DNA from: Astragalus membranaceus
Taxonomy: Eukaryota; Streptophyta; Magnoliopsida; Fabales; Fabaceae
Direction: 5' to 3'
Assembly: GCA_039519185.1 (NCBI GenBank)
Contig: CM076848.1
Span: 28,253,917-28,317,916 of the forward strand
Length of the DNA stretch: 64,000 nt
A model generated the notes under the pieces. The model worked only from the letters and a program-made list of their open reading frames with translations. It was not told the DNA's origin and did not search any database. The position numbers were made by a program, and so were the translations under genes. This document shows, piece by piece, positions 10,485 through 21,137 of the stretch (positions are counted from its first letter, which is position 1; each line of letters opens with the position of its first letter).

Positions 10485-13400
10485 ATGGCAAATTCAGGAC
10501 ATGACAGTTATGTTCCAAAGTTAAATGGTAAAGACTATGAAACCTGGGCAATTCAGATGAGACCAGTACTTGGGGCACATGGCTGCCTATATGTTGTAAG
10601 GGATGGCCTTACACCCCTAGAAGAAGATGCTACACCTGCTCAGAGGAAAGAGTTCACTGAAAATGAGCAGAAAGACTTCAAGGGACTGTCTCTAATCCAC
10701 AGAGCGTGTGGAGAGGCAGATTTTGAAAGGATAAGAGAATGTGAAACAGCTAAGGCAGCATGGGATGCCCTAAATCACTATTACTGTGGTGCAGCACCTA
10801 TAAAGGAAGAAAAGCTGCAAGCCTTGAGGGCTCAGTATGAGAGCCTCAAGATGAAAAAAGATGAGAAAGTTACTGACTTCTTCAACAGAGTGAAGAGAAT
10901 CAAAAATGATATGGCTCTTCAAGGGGAAAAGCTTGAAGAAAACAGTATCTGCAGGAAGATCTTGAGGTCAATGCCTAAAAAATGGTATGTTGTTACAAAT
11001 ACCATAGAGGAAACCACTAAGAATGTTGGCCTGAAGCTAGAAGAGCTTCAAGGCAAGCTAGAGGCCAAGGAAATCCGTATGGAAATCCTGGAAGAAGAAT
11101 CAGATGATGAAGACACTGCTATGCTGGCTAAGGGTAAGTCAAAAAAGGGCAACAAAGGTAGCAACAGTAAGAAAGCAACAGGTTCTAAGGGTAAGGCAGG
11201 TAACTCTAAACCTAAGTCTAATTCATCCAATTCTTCTAAGAGTAATAACAACACTAAGAAAAAGGACAAATCAAAAGTCCAGTGCTATAGGTGTGATAAG
11301 TTAGGACACTATGCCACTGAGTGTCCTACAAGAAACACAAATAAGCCTAAAGAGTCAAGTACTGAAGCCAATGTGGCTGAGGAAGATACTGACTCTGAAG
11401 GTGCAGTAGCCTTTAGCACTATTAGTATTGATACTACTGAAACGGAATCTAGACCTAATCTGCATGAAACCGCTATAGATATAAAACAAGATAAGAACTT
11501 TATTGTTTTAGTGGTAACAAACAGTGATGGCAGCACCATCACTGAAATATGGTATCTAGATTCTGCATGTTCAAATCACCTTACAGGTAACAAAGGTTGG
11601 CTAGTTGATTTTGATCCTAAGAGAAGGACAACTATCAAGTGTGCTAACAACCTAACACTTGAAGCTGAAGGTATGGGTAATGTGATGTTTACTAAAGATG
11701 ATGGGCAGGTAATATTGATCCATGATGTCTACTATGTTCCTGGTATTAGTCATAACCTGATTAGTCTAGGACAATTGGTTGAGAGAGGATTCTCAATCAT
11801 TATGAAAGATCTAAAACTGAAAATTTTTGATACTAAGGATAAACTGGTTCTTACAAGTTCCTTAGCCAAAAACAGAACTTTTAAGACTAGTATAAGCACT
11901 GTAAAAGCAGAATGTTTTAGTGCTACTACTAGTATTGAAAGTGAGCTTTGGCATAGGAGACTTGGCCACTTAAACTTTGGCAGCCTAACTAAACTAAGTT
12001 CCAAAGGTTTAGTTAGGGGACTACCAAAGATTGAGTCCCCTGATGGGGTATGTACCACTTGTATTTTGGGAAAACAACCTAGAAAGAAGTTTAGGGCAGA
12101 AATTGTTAGTAGGGCTAAGGATTTACTGCATGTTGTTTACTCAGATATATGTGGTCCATTTGATATTTTATCATTTAGTAACAAAAGGTACTTTCTGTCC
12201 TTTGTAGATGAGTTCTCTAGGAGGCTATGGGTGTACTTGATCAAGACCAAAGGAGAAGCCTTGGAAGTGTTCAAGAAGTTCCTAAAGCAGGCAGAGAGGC
12301 AAAGTGACAGAAAGCTAAAAATCCTAAGGACAGATGGTGGTGGTGAGTATACCTCACATGAGTTCAAGGATTACTGCACTACAAGAGGCATCATTCATGA
12401 GATTACCTCACCCTACACTCCTCAACACAATGGAGTTGTGGAAAGGAGGAACAGAACACTGCTTGACATGTCCAGATCCATGATCAAGCATAAAAGACTT
12501 CCTAACACCTTTTGGGGTGAAGCTGTCTCAACTGCAGCTTACATTCTAAATAGGTGTCCCACCAAGAGACTAGAAGGAAAGGTTCCAGAAGAAGTCTGGT
12601 GTGGAGACAAGCCAAGTGTGGCTCATCTCAGGATTTTTGGTTCTCTATGCTACTCACATATCCCAGACCAAAAGAGAAAGAAACTAGAAGACAAGAGTAA
12701 GCCTCTTATACTGGTTGGCTATCACCCTACAGGAGCCTACAGGTTGTTCAATCCAAAAAACAACAAGGTAGAGATCTCTAGAGATGTGACTGTTCTAGAG
12801 AATGAGGAATGGAATTGGAATGATTCTGAGCAACACAACTCAGAACATCCCAATGACCCTGAAGAAGCTACTACTACACCAGAAATACTTCATCAAGATG
12901 ATGAAGATACCTCTGACAGTGACCAAGACAATATGCAACAGCAAGCAGATCAACCTCCTCAAGATGAGGAGCCTGAAACACCTAATCCTACTCCTATTCA
13001 GCAAGTTGCTAGGGGCCAAAGGGTTAGAAATCCACCTAGAAGGTTGGCTGATTATGAATTAATTACTGACCTAGATGTGAATGCAGAGGGTGATCTTCTA
13101 CACTATGCAATGCTAGCTGATGCTGAGCCTGTGAACTACCTAGAGGCACTTATAGATGTGAAGTGGAAGAAAGCTATGCAGGAAGAACTAAATTCCATTG
13201 AGAAGAATGGTACTTGGACTCTTACTCATCTACCTAAAGGTAAAAAGGCCATCAGTGTTAAGTGGGTTTACAAACTTAAGCTAGATCCTAAAGGAACTAT
13301 TGTTAAACATAAGGCCAGATTAGTGGCTCGTGGTTTTCAACAGAAAGAAGGGATAGACTTTACTGAAGTCTTTTCTCCAGTGGCAAGGCATGAGACAATT

Positions 13401-14660
13401 AGACTAGTTACAGCCCTAGCTTGCAACAAGGGTTGGGAACTATATCATATGGATGTAAAATCTGCATTTTTAAATGGGCCACTTGAAGAAACAGTGTTCA
13501 TCAAGCAGCCACCAGGTTTTGAAGTTAAAGGCAAAGAGGAAATGGTGTTCCTACTGCACAAGGCTCTATATGGGTTAAAACAAGCTCCTAGAGCTTGGAA
13601 CAAACGTATAGACACTTTCTTTACTACTAATGGGTTTACTAAGTGCTCTAATGAATATGGCATGTATGTCAAAGGCAGACTACATACCTATCTTCTCTTA
13701 GTATGCCTATATGTAGATGATCTATTAGTGACAGGAAACTGTGCTAAGGAAATTGATATGTTTAAAAACTCCATGAGAAAGGAGTTTGAAATGACTGACC
13801 TAGGCAAGTTATCCTACTTCCTAGGGTTAGAGTTTCTGAGACTACCTGAGGGCATCATTCTTCATCAACTCAAATATGCTAAAGAGGTCCTAAACAGATT
13901 TGAATTAGCAGAGTGTAATTCTGCAGTGAATCCAGCAGAAGGAATTTTGGGTAAGGAAGATGATGTTGGTGCTAAGGTAGATGCAACACTATACAGACAA
14001 ATGATTGGCTCCTTAAGGTATCTGTGTCACAGCAGACCAGATATCTTATTTGCCACAGGTATGGTGTCTAGGTTTATGAATGAACCTAGGCAGATTCACT
14101 TAAATGCAACCAAAAGGATACTAAGGTATATCAAAGGTACTCTAAACTATGGCATTTTCTTTCCTACTAAGTTTGAAGCTAACAAAGTTATCTTAGAAGG
14201 TTACACTGATTCAGATTGGTGTGGTGATCATGTTGATAGAAGAAGTACCTCTGGGTACCTCTTTAAGTTTCAAGGAGCACCAATCTCTTGGAGCTCAAAG
14301 AAACAAAGTGTTGTAGCTCTGTCCTCATGTGAGGCAGAGTACATTGCTGGATGTGCAGCTGCTACCCAAGCAGCTTGGCTGGACTCTCTAATTTCTGAAT
14401 TGCAGGTCAAACTGAGTCAACCTCCTGTACTAAAGATAGATAATAAATCTGCACTAAGTTTGACAAAGAATCCAAGCTCACATGGAAAGACTAAACATAT
14501 CCAAGCAAAGTTTCACTACATACGAGAGCAAGTCACCAATGGAAACCTAAGTGTGGAGTACTGCTCAACCAAAGAGCAATTGGCTGATGTGTTCACTAAG
14601 GCTCTCAAAGGAGAAGTCTTTGTGAGGTTAAGAAGGGAAATAGGTCTAGTTGCTTTCTGA
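10485..14660 (+). CDS. Ty1/copia Gag-Pol polyprotein (element A), intact
   Basis: A single uninterrupted frame of 1391 residues from the ATG at 10,485; five in-frame codons upstream lack an ATG. Approximate residues: UBN2-type gag 10-210; a Lys/Ser-rich linker; zinc knuckle CYRCDKLGHYATEC near 267; aspartic protease with LDSACSNHLTG near 358; GAG-pre-integrase; integrase core with D (YSDICGP, ~548), D (RTDGGGEY, ~617) and E (NGVVERRNR, ~652); an acidic linker; RT with YVDDLLVTG near 1076; RNase H with DSDWCGDHVDRRSTSG near 1240 and SSCEAEY near 1282. Every catalytic motif I looked for is present. The product would copy element RNA into cDNA in virus-like particles and integrate it. With near-identical LTRs, the element could be autonomous. 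Confidence 0.96.
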   Translation: MANSGHDSYVPKLNGKDYETWAIQMRPVLGAHGCLYVVRDGLTPLEEDATPAQRKEFTENEQKDFKGLSLIHRACGEADFERIRECETAKAAWDALNHYYCGAAPIKEEKLQALRAQYESLKMKKDEKVTDFFNRVKRIKNDMALQGEKLEENSICRKILRSMPKKWYVVTNTIEETTKNVGLKLEELQGKLEAKEIRMEILEEESDDEDTAMLAKGKSKKGNKGSNSKKATGSKGKAGNSKPKSNSSNSSKSNNNTKKKDKSKVQCYRCDKLGHYATECPTRNTNKPKESSTEANVAEEDTDSEGAVAFSTISIDTTETESRPNLHETAIDIKQDKNFIVLVVTNSDGSTITEIWYLDSACSNHLTGNKGWLVDFDPKRRTTIKCANNLTLEAEGMGNVMFTKDDGQVILIHDVYYVPGISHNLISLGQLVERGFSIIMKDLKLKIFDTKDKLVLTSSLAKNRTFKTSISTVKAECFSATTSIESELWHRRLGHLNFGSLTKLSSKGLVRGLPKIESPDGVCTTCILGKQPRKKFRAEIVSRAKDLLHVVYSDICGPFDILSFSNKRYFLSFVDEFSRRLWVYLIKTKGEALEVFKKFLKQAERQSDRKLKILRTDGGGEYTSHEFKDYCTTRGIIHEITSPYTPQHNGVVERRNRTLLDMSRSMIKHKRLPNTFWGEAVSTAAYILNRCPTKRLEGKVPEEVWCGDKPSVAHLRIFGSLCYSHIPDQKRKKLEDKSKPLILVGYHPTGAYRLFNPKNNKVEISRDVTVLENEEWNWNDSEQHNSEHPNDPEEATTTPEILHQDDEDTSDSDQDNMQQQADQPPQDEEPETPNPTPIQQVARGQRVRNPPRRLADYELITDLDVNAEGDLLHYAMLADAEPVNYLEALIDVKWKKAMQEELNSIEKNGTWTLTHLPKGKKAISVKWVYKLKLDPKGTIVKHKARLVARGFQQKEGIDFTEVFSPVARHETIRLVTALACNKGWELYHMDVKSAFLNGPLEETVFIKQPPGFEVKGKEEMVFLLHKALYGLKQAPRAWNKRIDTFFTTNGFTKCSNEYGMYVKGRLHTYLLLVCLYVDDLLVTGNCAKEIDMFKNSMRKEFEMTDLGKLSYFLGLEFLRLPEGIILHQLKYAKEVLNRFELAECNSAVNPAEGILGKEDDVGAKVDATLYRQMIGSLRYLCHSRPDILFATGMVSRFMNEPRQIHLNATKRILRYIKGTLNYGIFFPTKFEANKVILEGYTDSDWCGDHVDRRSTSGYLFKFQGAPISWSSKKQSVVALSSCEAEYIAGCAAATQAAWLDSLISELQVKLSQPPVLKIDNKSALSLTKNPSSHGKTKHIQAKFHYIREQVTNGNLSVEYCSTKEQLADVFTKALKGEVFVRLRREIGLVAF

Positions 14661-14870
14661 CCTAGGAAGCAACTTAAAAGCTATTGTTTGGAGGCTTGTT
14701 CCAAACGGTTTTCTATTCTAAGACTAATTTCCAGGGGTCTGTCCTGTGATTGAAGTCCTATTTCCCTATCTTAGTAGCTTAGTTCAAGTCTAGGCATCAC
14801 TTACTTGTATCCCTTAACCTAAGGTGTCTGTCTTATTCTCTTATATGATAGGTTTTATATTAAGGGGGGG
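14661..14870 (+). other. Element A 3' untranslated region and polypurine tract
   Basis: Non-coding stretch between the polyprotein stop and the 3' LTR, ending in the G-rich polypurine tract that primes plus-strand synthesis. Confidence 0.8.
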
Positions 14871-16186
14871 TATTGGGTTGTATTATAAAACCTAATACTC
14901 CAAAATGTTACCGTTGGAATAACTAAACAAAACAGCTTTCAAAATCACATTTTTTCAAATTTGAAAGTTTGTTATGGCTTAGCTGTGCACCTAACGGTTT
15001 ATACAGTTGAAGTTTGTTAGTCTCTAACTAACCCTTCAACTGTCATGTCCGCCTTCTATGTGAAAGTGCCTATATATACATACATTGTAGATACAATTAA
15101 TTGTACAGAATTCAATCAATAAAAGTTTCTAGTTTTTACCGTTTGTCACTTTCAATATTCTTACATTTTTCTATACGCATACAATTCTTCTCAAAGCAAG
15201 TTCCAGTCTTTATCATCAACCTTGAAGAATTTCTGGTTCTGTAAAATCAACAACAAGGGTTGTACCTCGCAGAAACAGAGAAAGAAAGGTCTGAGTTGTT
15301 GGTTCAGTGACTGAGTCAATAACAGGTAAAGAAAAGAAAGAGTGAGAAGGTTTTATACCTGAGAAGTTGGTTCTTAGGTGCTGAAGGTGAAGAGTATTGA
15401 TCTGATTGAGCTTCAAAGGTGAAGCACATACGTTACAAACAACAAAAGAGAAAGATTAGGGTTTGTTAATCAAGAAAGAAGGTTTAAGGGTGAGATATTA
15501 CTAGAGAGAGTAATATTACCTTAGATCTGATCTTGTATTAAAGCCTGAATCATCTGTACCTGAAAGAAAGAATCAGAAAAGTTAGGGTTTGAGAAATTGG
15601 GAATTTTGAAAACCCTAATCAAAAACTGTAAAGAAAAGCCTCCTACCTGAAAAGTTGATTCCCAGGGTGATTCAGTGTGAATCATCAAGAAAAACAAGTA
15701 AGAGTGCTCAAGCAAGTGGTGGTTGTCGAACAAAGTGAGAACTTGTCTCACGGCTTCAGCGTTGCAAGATTCAACACAAAACCAAAGGGGTTTCTGTTAA
15801 TCATCATAAGCCATAAACCTAGCAAGATCCAAGCTTCAACCACAGTGTGGGAGTTCAAATCGTTGCTAGGGTTTCAGTAAGAGAAGAGAGAAGAGAAAGA
15901 CGAAGAAAGAATAACCCAGAAGCTTCAAGAAAGAGAGTGAGGTTCTTGCTTTTCTGATGATCAGGGAAAAAAGCAAGATTATATACTTCGGGTTAAGTTA
16001 ACCCGCGAAGTATCCAAGAAGACCCGGGTTTGGGTTCCGCACGAACCCGGAAGCATTATTGTCCAGCAAGTGTTCTCCTGAGTAGTTGGGTTGGGTTTAG
16101 TAAAGCTGGGCTTGACTAAACACACCCCCTGTGTTGTTGAATTCACCTGCAGGCATATAACAAACATCAGAATTTTGAAAAAAATC
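14871..16186 (+). repeat. 3' LTR of element A, interrupted by element B
   Basis: Nearly identical to 8986-10,320. Element B interrupts it just before its end. The TSD AAATC (16,182-16,186 and 19,139-19,143) shows that the last bases of the LTR continue at 19,144-19,148. Confidence 0.93.
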
Positions 16187-16534
16187 TGTTCTGTACCATA
16201 TCTCTGGACCTGTATCCGATCTTAGACACAAGGTCCGATCCGAGATAGTTGGTAGGGGTTGGTCTTGATCAACCGAGCTCCGCTTCCGATCCGGGGCAGG
16301 TGGTACCTGCGAGGACACTCCGACGCTCAAGTCAGCCAGAGAGCTAATTAGAGGTGAAGAGTAGGAAAGAGTGTGTACCTTTAATGAAGCATTCAATGCT
16401 TATTTATAGAGTTTGGTGGTGATAGACCTGATGAATCAGGACCGTCCTATCTTGCGCTGCGATCTCAACCATTGGTTGATGGATCTAAATTTGGTGTTGG
16501 GCCTCATTATTGTGGATTGGGCCGATCCATAACA
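16187..16534 (-). repeat. Element B LTR (3' LTR in element orientation)
   Basis: 348 bp with TG..CA ends, nearly identical to 18,791-19,138. Confidence 0.92.
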
Positions 16535-16771
16535 GTTGCCCCCCAAGTCGGGTCGTCTTGGGGCGAGCTAGACTTGATGCCTTATATGGACTTCGTGAGG
16601 GTTTTTGAATTTGAGGTCGGACCTTCATGGCGACCTTCTTCGAGACCGGGCTTATACCAGCGAGGGTGTCTGCCACCAGCCTCGGAGCGCCCGAGATACG
16701 GGTCTTGTCTAAGATCTGCGAGGCCGGGCTTATACCGGCGAGGGTGTCTGCCACCAGCCTCGGCAATGTTA

Positions 16772-17167
16772 AAAACGTGACCACCTGAGGGACTCGAGGT
16801 GTCAATTTAAAGTCGCCTTCAGGGCAGTTTACCAGGACTCGACCCATATCGAACTCGCCCTTCAGGGTAATGGCAAACTCGGCCATTTAAGACGTGACCA
16901 CCTGAGTGACTCGAGGTGTCAGTTTAAAGTCGCCTTCAGGGCAGTTTACCAGGACTCGGCCCAGATCGAACTCGCCCTTCAGGGTAATGGCAAACTCGGC
17001 CATTCAAAACATGACCACCTGAGGGACTCGAGGTGTCAATTTAAAGTCGCCTTCAGGGCAGTTTACCAGGACTCGGCCCAGATCGAACTCGCCCTTCAGG
17101 GTAATGGCAAACTCGGCCATTTAAAACATGACCACCTGAGGGACTCGAGGTGTCAATTTAAAGTCGG
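16772..17167. repeat. 117-bp tandem repeat inside element B
   Basis: The unit beginning TGACCACCTGAGGGACTCG recurs at 16,778, 16,895, 17,012 and 17,129, an exact spacing of 117 bp: three full copies plus a partial one. It lies downstream of the gag stop in element orientation. Just to the left, another block with GGGCTTATACC..GCGAGGGTGTCTG occurs twice, about 80 bp apart (16,647 and 16,725). Confidence 0.93.
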
Positions 17168-17507
17168 AGGATCTCTGTGAGCAAAAGCGCCGACGTTCCT
17201 GCCTCGGGAATTTTTCCCGGCTTCTGGAAAGTCGCTTCGAGGAAGAGGGAGCTAGAGACGAGCAGGGCCGAGGGGAACCCTCGGATCCGTAGGAATCATC
17301 AGGAGCTCTGATCCTAAGCGGAGTTCCGGTCTTAGCGTGAAACTTTAAGGCGATCGCTCGACCGGTCCCAAATCCTTCCATCCAACCTCGGAACTTACTT
17401 TTACTTAAGCAATCAGCGTGAGGAAAATCGTAGCCGATCCATATATATTAGATGGTTGAACATTTACAAAGTCGGATTACATCATGCCCGTAGGCTCATT
17501 CCGAGAC

Positions 17508-18731
17508 CTAGGTGAAACGTGATCTTCCTGAGTTAATCCCTTCTTCATGATCGATATACTTCTGAGATCGCTGGAGGAACTCGGCAAGCGACTCGACTTG
17601 GTTGACCCCGACGTCTATCTGAAATAGGCTTCCTTCACGAAGGCCAGCCTCCATGAAGTAAAGACGGAAGCAGTCCTCGAGGTTCCGGACTTGAGCAGCT
17701 TCTCTATTGAATCTTTCTATGTAGTCCCGGAGGGACTCATTTTCTCCTTGTCGAATTGCCTGCAATACCTTCTGAGATTTAGGCTTCATCTTCGAGTGGG
17801 CGAAGTGTGCAGAAAAGAGCTTGGCCAACTGATCCCAAGAGGAGATTGTATTTGGCTTAAGAGCCCTGAACCAGTCTAGAGCCGCCTTCTCTAGAGTGAG
17901 GGGAAAGGTTCGGCACTTTATCTCCTCTGGAACATTACGGTATTGCATAACCGTGTCAAAGTAATCGAGATGGCGATCCGGATCGCCAGTCCCGTCGTGC
18001 ATTTTCAGACCTTCAGGGGGCTTCTCGAGGTGCCTTGGCACCGGGAAGTAGTCGATTTTCGCTGTGAAAGGTCCTTTACGCTTTGCCGACCTCTCAAGAG
18101 GTGGAGGCCGTCGGTAGCCATACTTACCGGGGGATCCCCGCGAGCTAGGGCGCTGACGTTGCGGCCTCGGAGACCTTTTCCGACTTCTGGTACGCCGCCT
18201 CGGAGACGAGGAAAACAGAAACGAGCTAGGCCGAGGGGAACCCTCAGGACCACAGGAATCATCAGGGGTCCGACTTGGGGAAGTCTCCGGTCTTCGCCCT
18301 CCTCTACAACGAGGTGGAGTGCGATGATGGTATCTCCTCCAAGCCGGAGATCGGTGGCGCCCGCGGCCATGAGTCGTTCCACTTGAAGAGTGGCGCAGAG
18401 GGGAACTCCGATCCGGGATGTTACGAGCCCGGATCTCAGCAATCTGAGCTTCTAACTGGGTGTAGCGTTGGCTTTCCTGCCGGTCGGCCTCGGCTTGCCG
18501 AGTTAGGAACAGGATGAGCTGTTGAACAGCGTCGACCGGTACCTGGACGGTCGGAGGGGGAGGTGGAAGTCGGTTCCGGGCTGAGCTCCCAGGAACCATA
18601 GCCGTAGCCGAGCTTCGAGCATGCACCGGGCTAAGGGGTAAGGTGACCGCCACTCCTTCCGGAGTCACCTGTTGCAGGACCGGTCCTTCAGCGGCATTCA
18701 GGATAGTCCTATGACGTAAGGTCGGAGCCAT
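17508..18731 (-). CDS. Gag protein of element B (Retrotrans_gag domain)
   Basis: An uninterrupted 407-residue frame from the ATG at 18,731; the open frame begins two codons earlier without an ATG. The N-terminal 200 residues are Pro/Arg/Ser-rich and low-complexity. The gag domain lies at about residues 230-390, with HDGTGDPDRHLDYFDTVM, then ALDWFRALKPNTISSW and ENESLRDYIERFNREAAQV. There is no zinc knuckle and no protease. Family knowledge: gag packages element RNA, so a gag-only element must borrow RT and integrase from a relative. A degenerate copy of part of this coding region lies in the non-coding interior at about 17,170-17,335, indicating an internal duplication. Long GC-rich frames on the opposite strand are shadows. 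Confidence 0.9.
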   Translation of the reverse strand: MAPTLRHRTILNAAEGPVLQQVTPEGVAVTLPLSPVHARSSATAMVPGSSARNRLPPPPPTVQVPVDAVQQLILFLTRQAEADRQESQRYTQLEAQIAEIRARNIPDRSSPLRHSSSGTTHGRGRHRSPAWRRYHHRTPPRCRGGRRPETSPSRTPDDSCGPEGSPRPSSFLFSSSPRRRTRSRKRSPRPQRQRPSSRGSPGKYGYRRPPPLERSAKRKGPFTAKIDYFPVPRHLEKPPEGLKMHDGTGDPDRHLDYFDTVMQYRNVPEEIKCRTFPLTLEKAALDWFRALKPNTISSWDQLAKLFSAHFAHSKMKPKSQKVLQAIRQGENESLRDYIERFNREAAQVRNLEDCFRLYFMEAGLREGSLFQIDVGVNQVESLAEFLQRSQKYIDHEEGINSGRSRFT

Positions 18732-18790
18732 CGTCAATCAAGGAGATGGGAGAGGAACTAGAGTACAGATCCTCCCACTGTGGTCGCCAA

Positions 18791-19138
18791 TGTTCTGTAC
18801 CGTATCTCTGGACCTGTATCCGATCTTAGACACAAGGTCCGATCCGAGATAGTTGGTAGGGGTTGGTCTTGATCAACCGAGCTCCGCTTCCGATCCGGGG
18901 CAGGTGGTACCTGCGAGGACACTCCGACGCTCAAGTCAGCCAGAGAGCTAATTAGAGGTGAAGAGTAGGAAAGAGTGTGTACCTTTAATGAAGCATTCAA
19001 TGCTTATTTATAGAGTTTGGTGGTGATAGACCTGATGAATCAGAACCGTCCTATCTTGCGCTGCGATCTCAACCATTGGTTGATGGATCTAAATTTGGTG
19101 TTGGGCCTCATTATTGTGGATTGGGCCGATCCATAACA
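18791..19138 (-). repeat. Element B LTR (5' LTR in element orientation)
   Basis: 348-bp partner of 16,187-16,534. In element orientation the candidate PBS and the gag ATG follow it. Confidence 0.92.
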
Positions 19139-19148
19139 AAATCCAATA

Positions 19149-20262
19149 GAAAATCCGGCATTTTCCGCGTGGGAGCTTCAAGATCAATTACTGCTCGCAT
19201 GGCTGCAGTCGTCTTTGTCACCGGGGATCCTCCCCTCTGTTATAGGTTGTCGTCATACCTTCCAATTGTGGGAGAACATTCACCAAACTTTTCAGTCAAA
19301 AACCAAGGCTCAAGCGCGACATCTACGCATGCAATTACGAACCACCAAGAAAGGTTCTTCCTCTATTTCTGAATTTCTTGCAAAAATCAAGCATATCTCT
19401 GATTCTCTACTTTCGATTGGAGAATCCGTCTCAATTCAAGATCAGCTTGATTGGAAGGATAATCCACTGATTACGAATCCCTCGTCACACTCATCAATAG
19501 CAAGATCGAGTGGTTTGATCTTGACAAAATCTGAGCCTTACTCCTCGCTCATGAGCAACGTCTTGACAAGCAGCGTGTTGTTGAAGGAGCTGCGTCGCTG
19601 AACCTTACGCAATCTCAGTCGCCGGTGAACAACGATGCTTCTCAACCTCAATAAGTTCCGCAGGCTAATTACACGGGCAATTCGTCGAACAATGAGAATT
19701 CGCAAACCCTAGCAACCGGGTTCAAAGGAAATTCACAATTTCGTGGCCTTGGAGGAAGTTCTGGTCGTCGTGGAGGCAGAGGCGGTGGTCGTTTCACCCT
19801 TCAATTTCATGTGTGTCGTCGTCCTGGTCACGACACTTCATAGTTCATACTGTTTTCACAGGTTCAATGCTGCTTATGGACCCTCTCAACCCGCTGCGTA
19901 CCCGAATGGCAACCCGTATCAGTACACACGAGCACAAGCTCAGAATAGCAACAATTGGCAACAAGGCACTGTTTCTACTCCACCACAGGCCACACAGGCG
20001 CATTCCTTCAACATCCTACCATGAACAATAATCTGGACACTGCTACCACTAATCACGTCACTCTAATGCCTGCTGCTCCTGGTTCTGCGCGACCACCATC
20101 CCACTTGGAAAATATTTTCCTTGGGAACAGACAAGGTTTGCCCGTGCAATCTATTTCCTCTTTTTCCTTTCCTCCCCCCTCACATCCTAATCAAACTCTA
20201 CATTTAATGTCAGCAAATTCGCTTATGATAACAATGCCTACATTCAATTTCACCCTTTTCAT
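19149..20262 (+). pseudogene. Element O gag C-terminal half and protease remnant
   Basis: The gag frame continues after the A insertion (ENPAFSAWELQDQLLLAW, later SISEFLAKIKHISDSLLSIG). It then meets a deletion or frameshift near 19,455 and several stops. A Gly/Arg-rich tail follows, then a protease remnant near 20,033 that reads LDTATTNHVT where copia proteases have an Asp-Ser/Thr-Gly core. Non-functional. Confidence 0.75.
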
Positions 20263-21137
20263 TATGTGATGAAATCACAGGTCAATGATGAGATTCTTCT
20301 TCAAGGAAGACTGAATTCAAATGGTCTCTATCCTCTGCATTCAAGCAATGTACTTCTCTCAAAGTCTGCTTTACATTCTGTCAATTCTGTGAATTCTGTT
20401 GTACCTTCTATTAACTCTACAATAGCAAATGTTAATTCAGTTTACTTCCAATGGCACCATAGATTGGGCCACACTAGTCTTGATACACTAAACACTGTTC
20501 TTAGGTCTTGTAATATGTCTGCTTTTCAAAAGAATAAAAGTGAGTTCAGTGTTGCTTGCTGTTTGGGAAAATCTCACAGATTGCCTTCTTCTTTGTCTGA
20601 TACTGTTTATAGTGAACCTCTAGAACTAATTTACTGTGACTTATGGGGACCTGCACCTATGCAATCCTCTATGGGTTACAAGTATTATGTTTCTTTTATT
20701 AATGCTTTTAGCAGATACACATGGATCTATTTTCTGCATGACAAGTCAGAGACTCTCACAATGTTCAAACAATTCAAAGCCCTAGCTGAGCTTCAACTAA
20801 ACAAGAAAATTAAGTCTATTCAATCTGATTGGGGAGAGGAATTTTGTCCCTTTAAACAATTTCTTGTTGCCTTAGGTATTCGCCACCGAATCATCTGTCC
20901 TCATACACACCACCAGAATGGTGTGGTTGGAAGAAAACACAGGCACATTGTTGAAATGGGCCTGTCTCTTCTCTCACATTCATCATTGCCATATAAGTTT
21001 TGGGACCAAGCTTTCCATTCTACAGTATATATTATCAAGAGACTTCCCTCTTCACACTCCAAACACATTCCCTTACAATTTTTATTTTACACCTACCCTG
21101 ACTATCACTTCCTATGAGCATTTGGCTGTGCGTGTTA
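20263..21137 (+). pseudogene. Element O integrase fragment with lost catalytic Glu
   Basis: GAG-pre-integrase (WHHRLGHTSLDTL) is followed by the integrase core. The first Asp is in CDLWGP and the second in QSDWGEEF. The third position reads NGVVGRKHRH, so the catalytic Glu is replaced by Gly. The frame is cut by insert C after 21,137 and resumes at 24,289. Confidence 0.85.

Larger units (their letters stand above)
16187..19138 (-). mobile_element. Element B: gag-only TR-GAG-type LTR retrotransposon
   Basis: Two 348-bp LTRs (16,187-16,534 and 18,791-19,138) surround a 2.26-kb interior. A perfect TSD AAATC flanks the element. On the minus strand the LTR starts TGTTATGG, contains a CTCTATAAATAAG TATA-like box, and ends ACAGAACA. 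TTGGCGACCACAGTGGG then follows as a candidate PBS not of the Met-tRNA type. The only coding sequence is a Ty3/gypsy-type gag, with no protease, RT or integrase. This matches the TR-GAG class of short non-autonomous elements. By eye the LTRs differ at about two positions, so insertion is recent. The interior is clearly more GC-rich than the surroundings. Confidence 0.88.
8986..19148 (+). mobile_element. Element A: young coding-intact Ty1/copia element with TATTGG..CCAATA LTRs
   Basis: 5' LTR 8986-10,320, 3' LTR 14,871-16,186 plus 19,144-19,148 (split by element B). The perfect TSD GAAAA lies at 8981-8985 and 19,149-19,153. LTR ends are TATTGG and CCAATA, so the termini are TA..TA rather than TG..CA; such termini are known mainly from copia elements. 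PBS TGGTATCAGAGC starts at 10,321, and the polypurine tract TAAGGGGGGG ends at 14,870. By eye the LTRs differ by about two substitutions and two indels (one of 9 bp) in about 1.3 kb, so insertion is recent. Element A lies inside the gag of element O, in the same orientation. Confidence 0.95.

Noticed and set aside
11048..13672. Minus-strand frames under the element A polyprotein
   Set aside because: They are antisense shadows of an intact 1391-residue frame with conserved motifs.
16772..17167. CRISPR-like array in the regular 117-bp spacing
   Set aside because: Whole units are repeated without unique spacers, in a plant retrotransposon interior. This is a simple tandem repeat.
17943..18517. 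Plus- and minus-strand open frames of 80-147 codons overlapping the element B gag
   Set aside because: GC-rich DNA gives long antisense and off-frame shadows. The gag frame explains the region.
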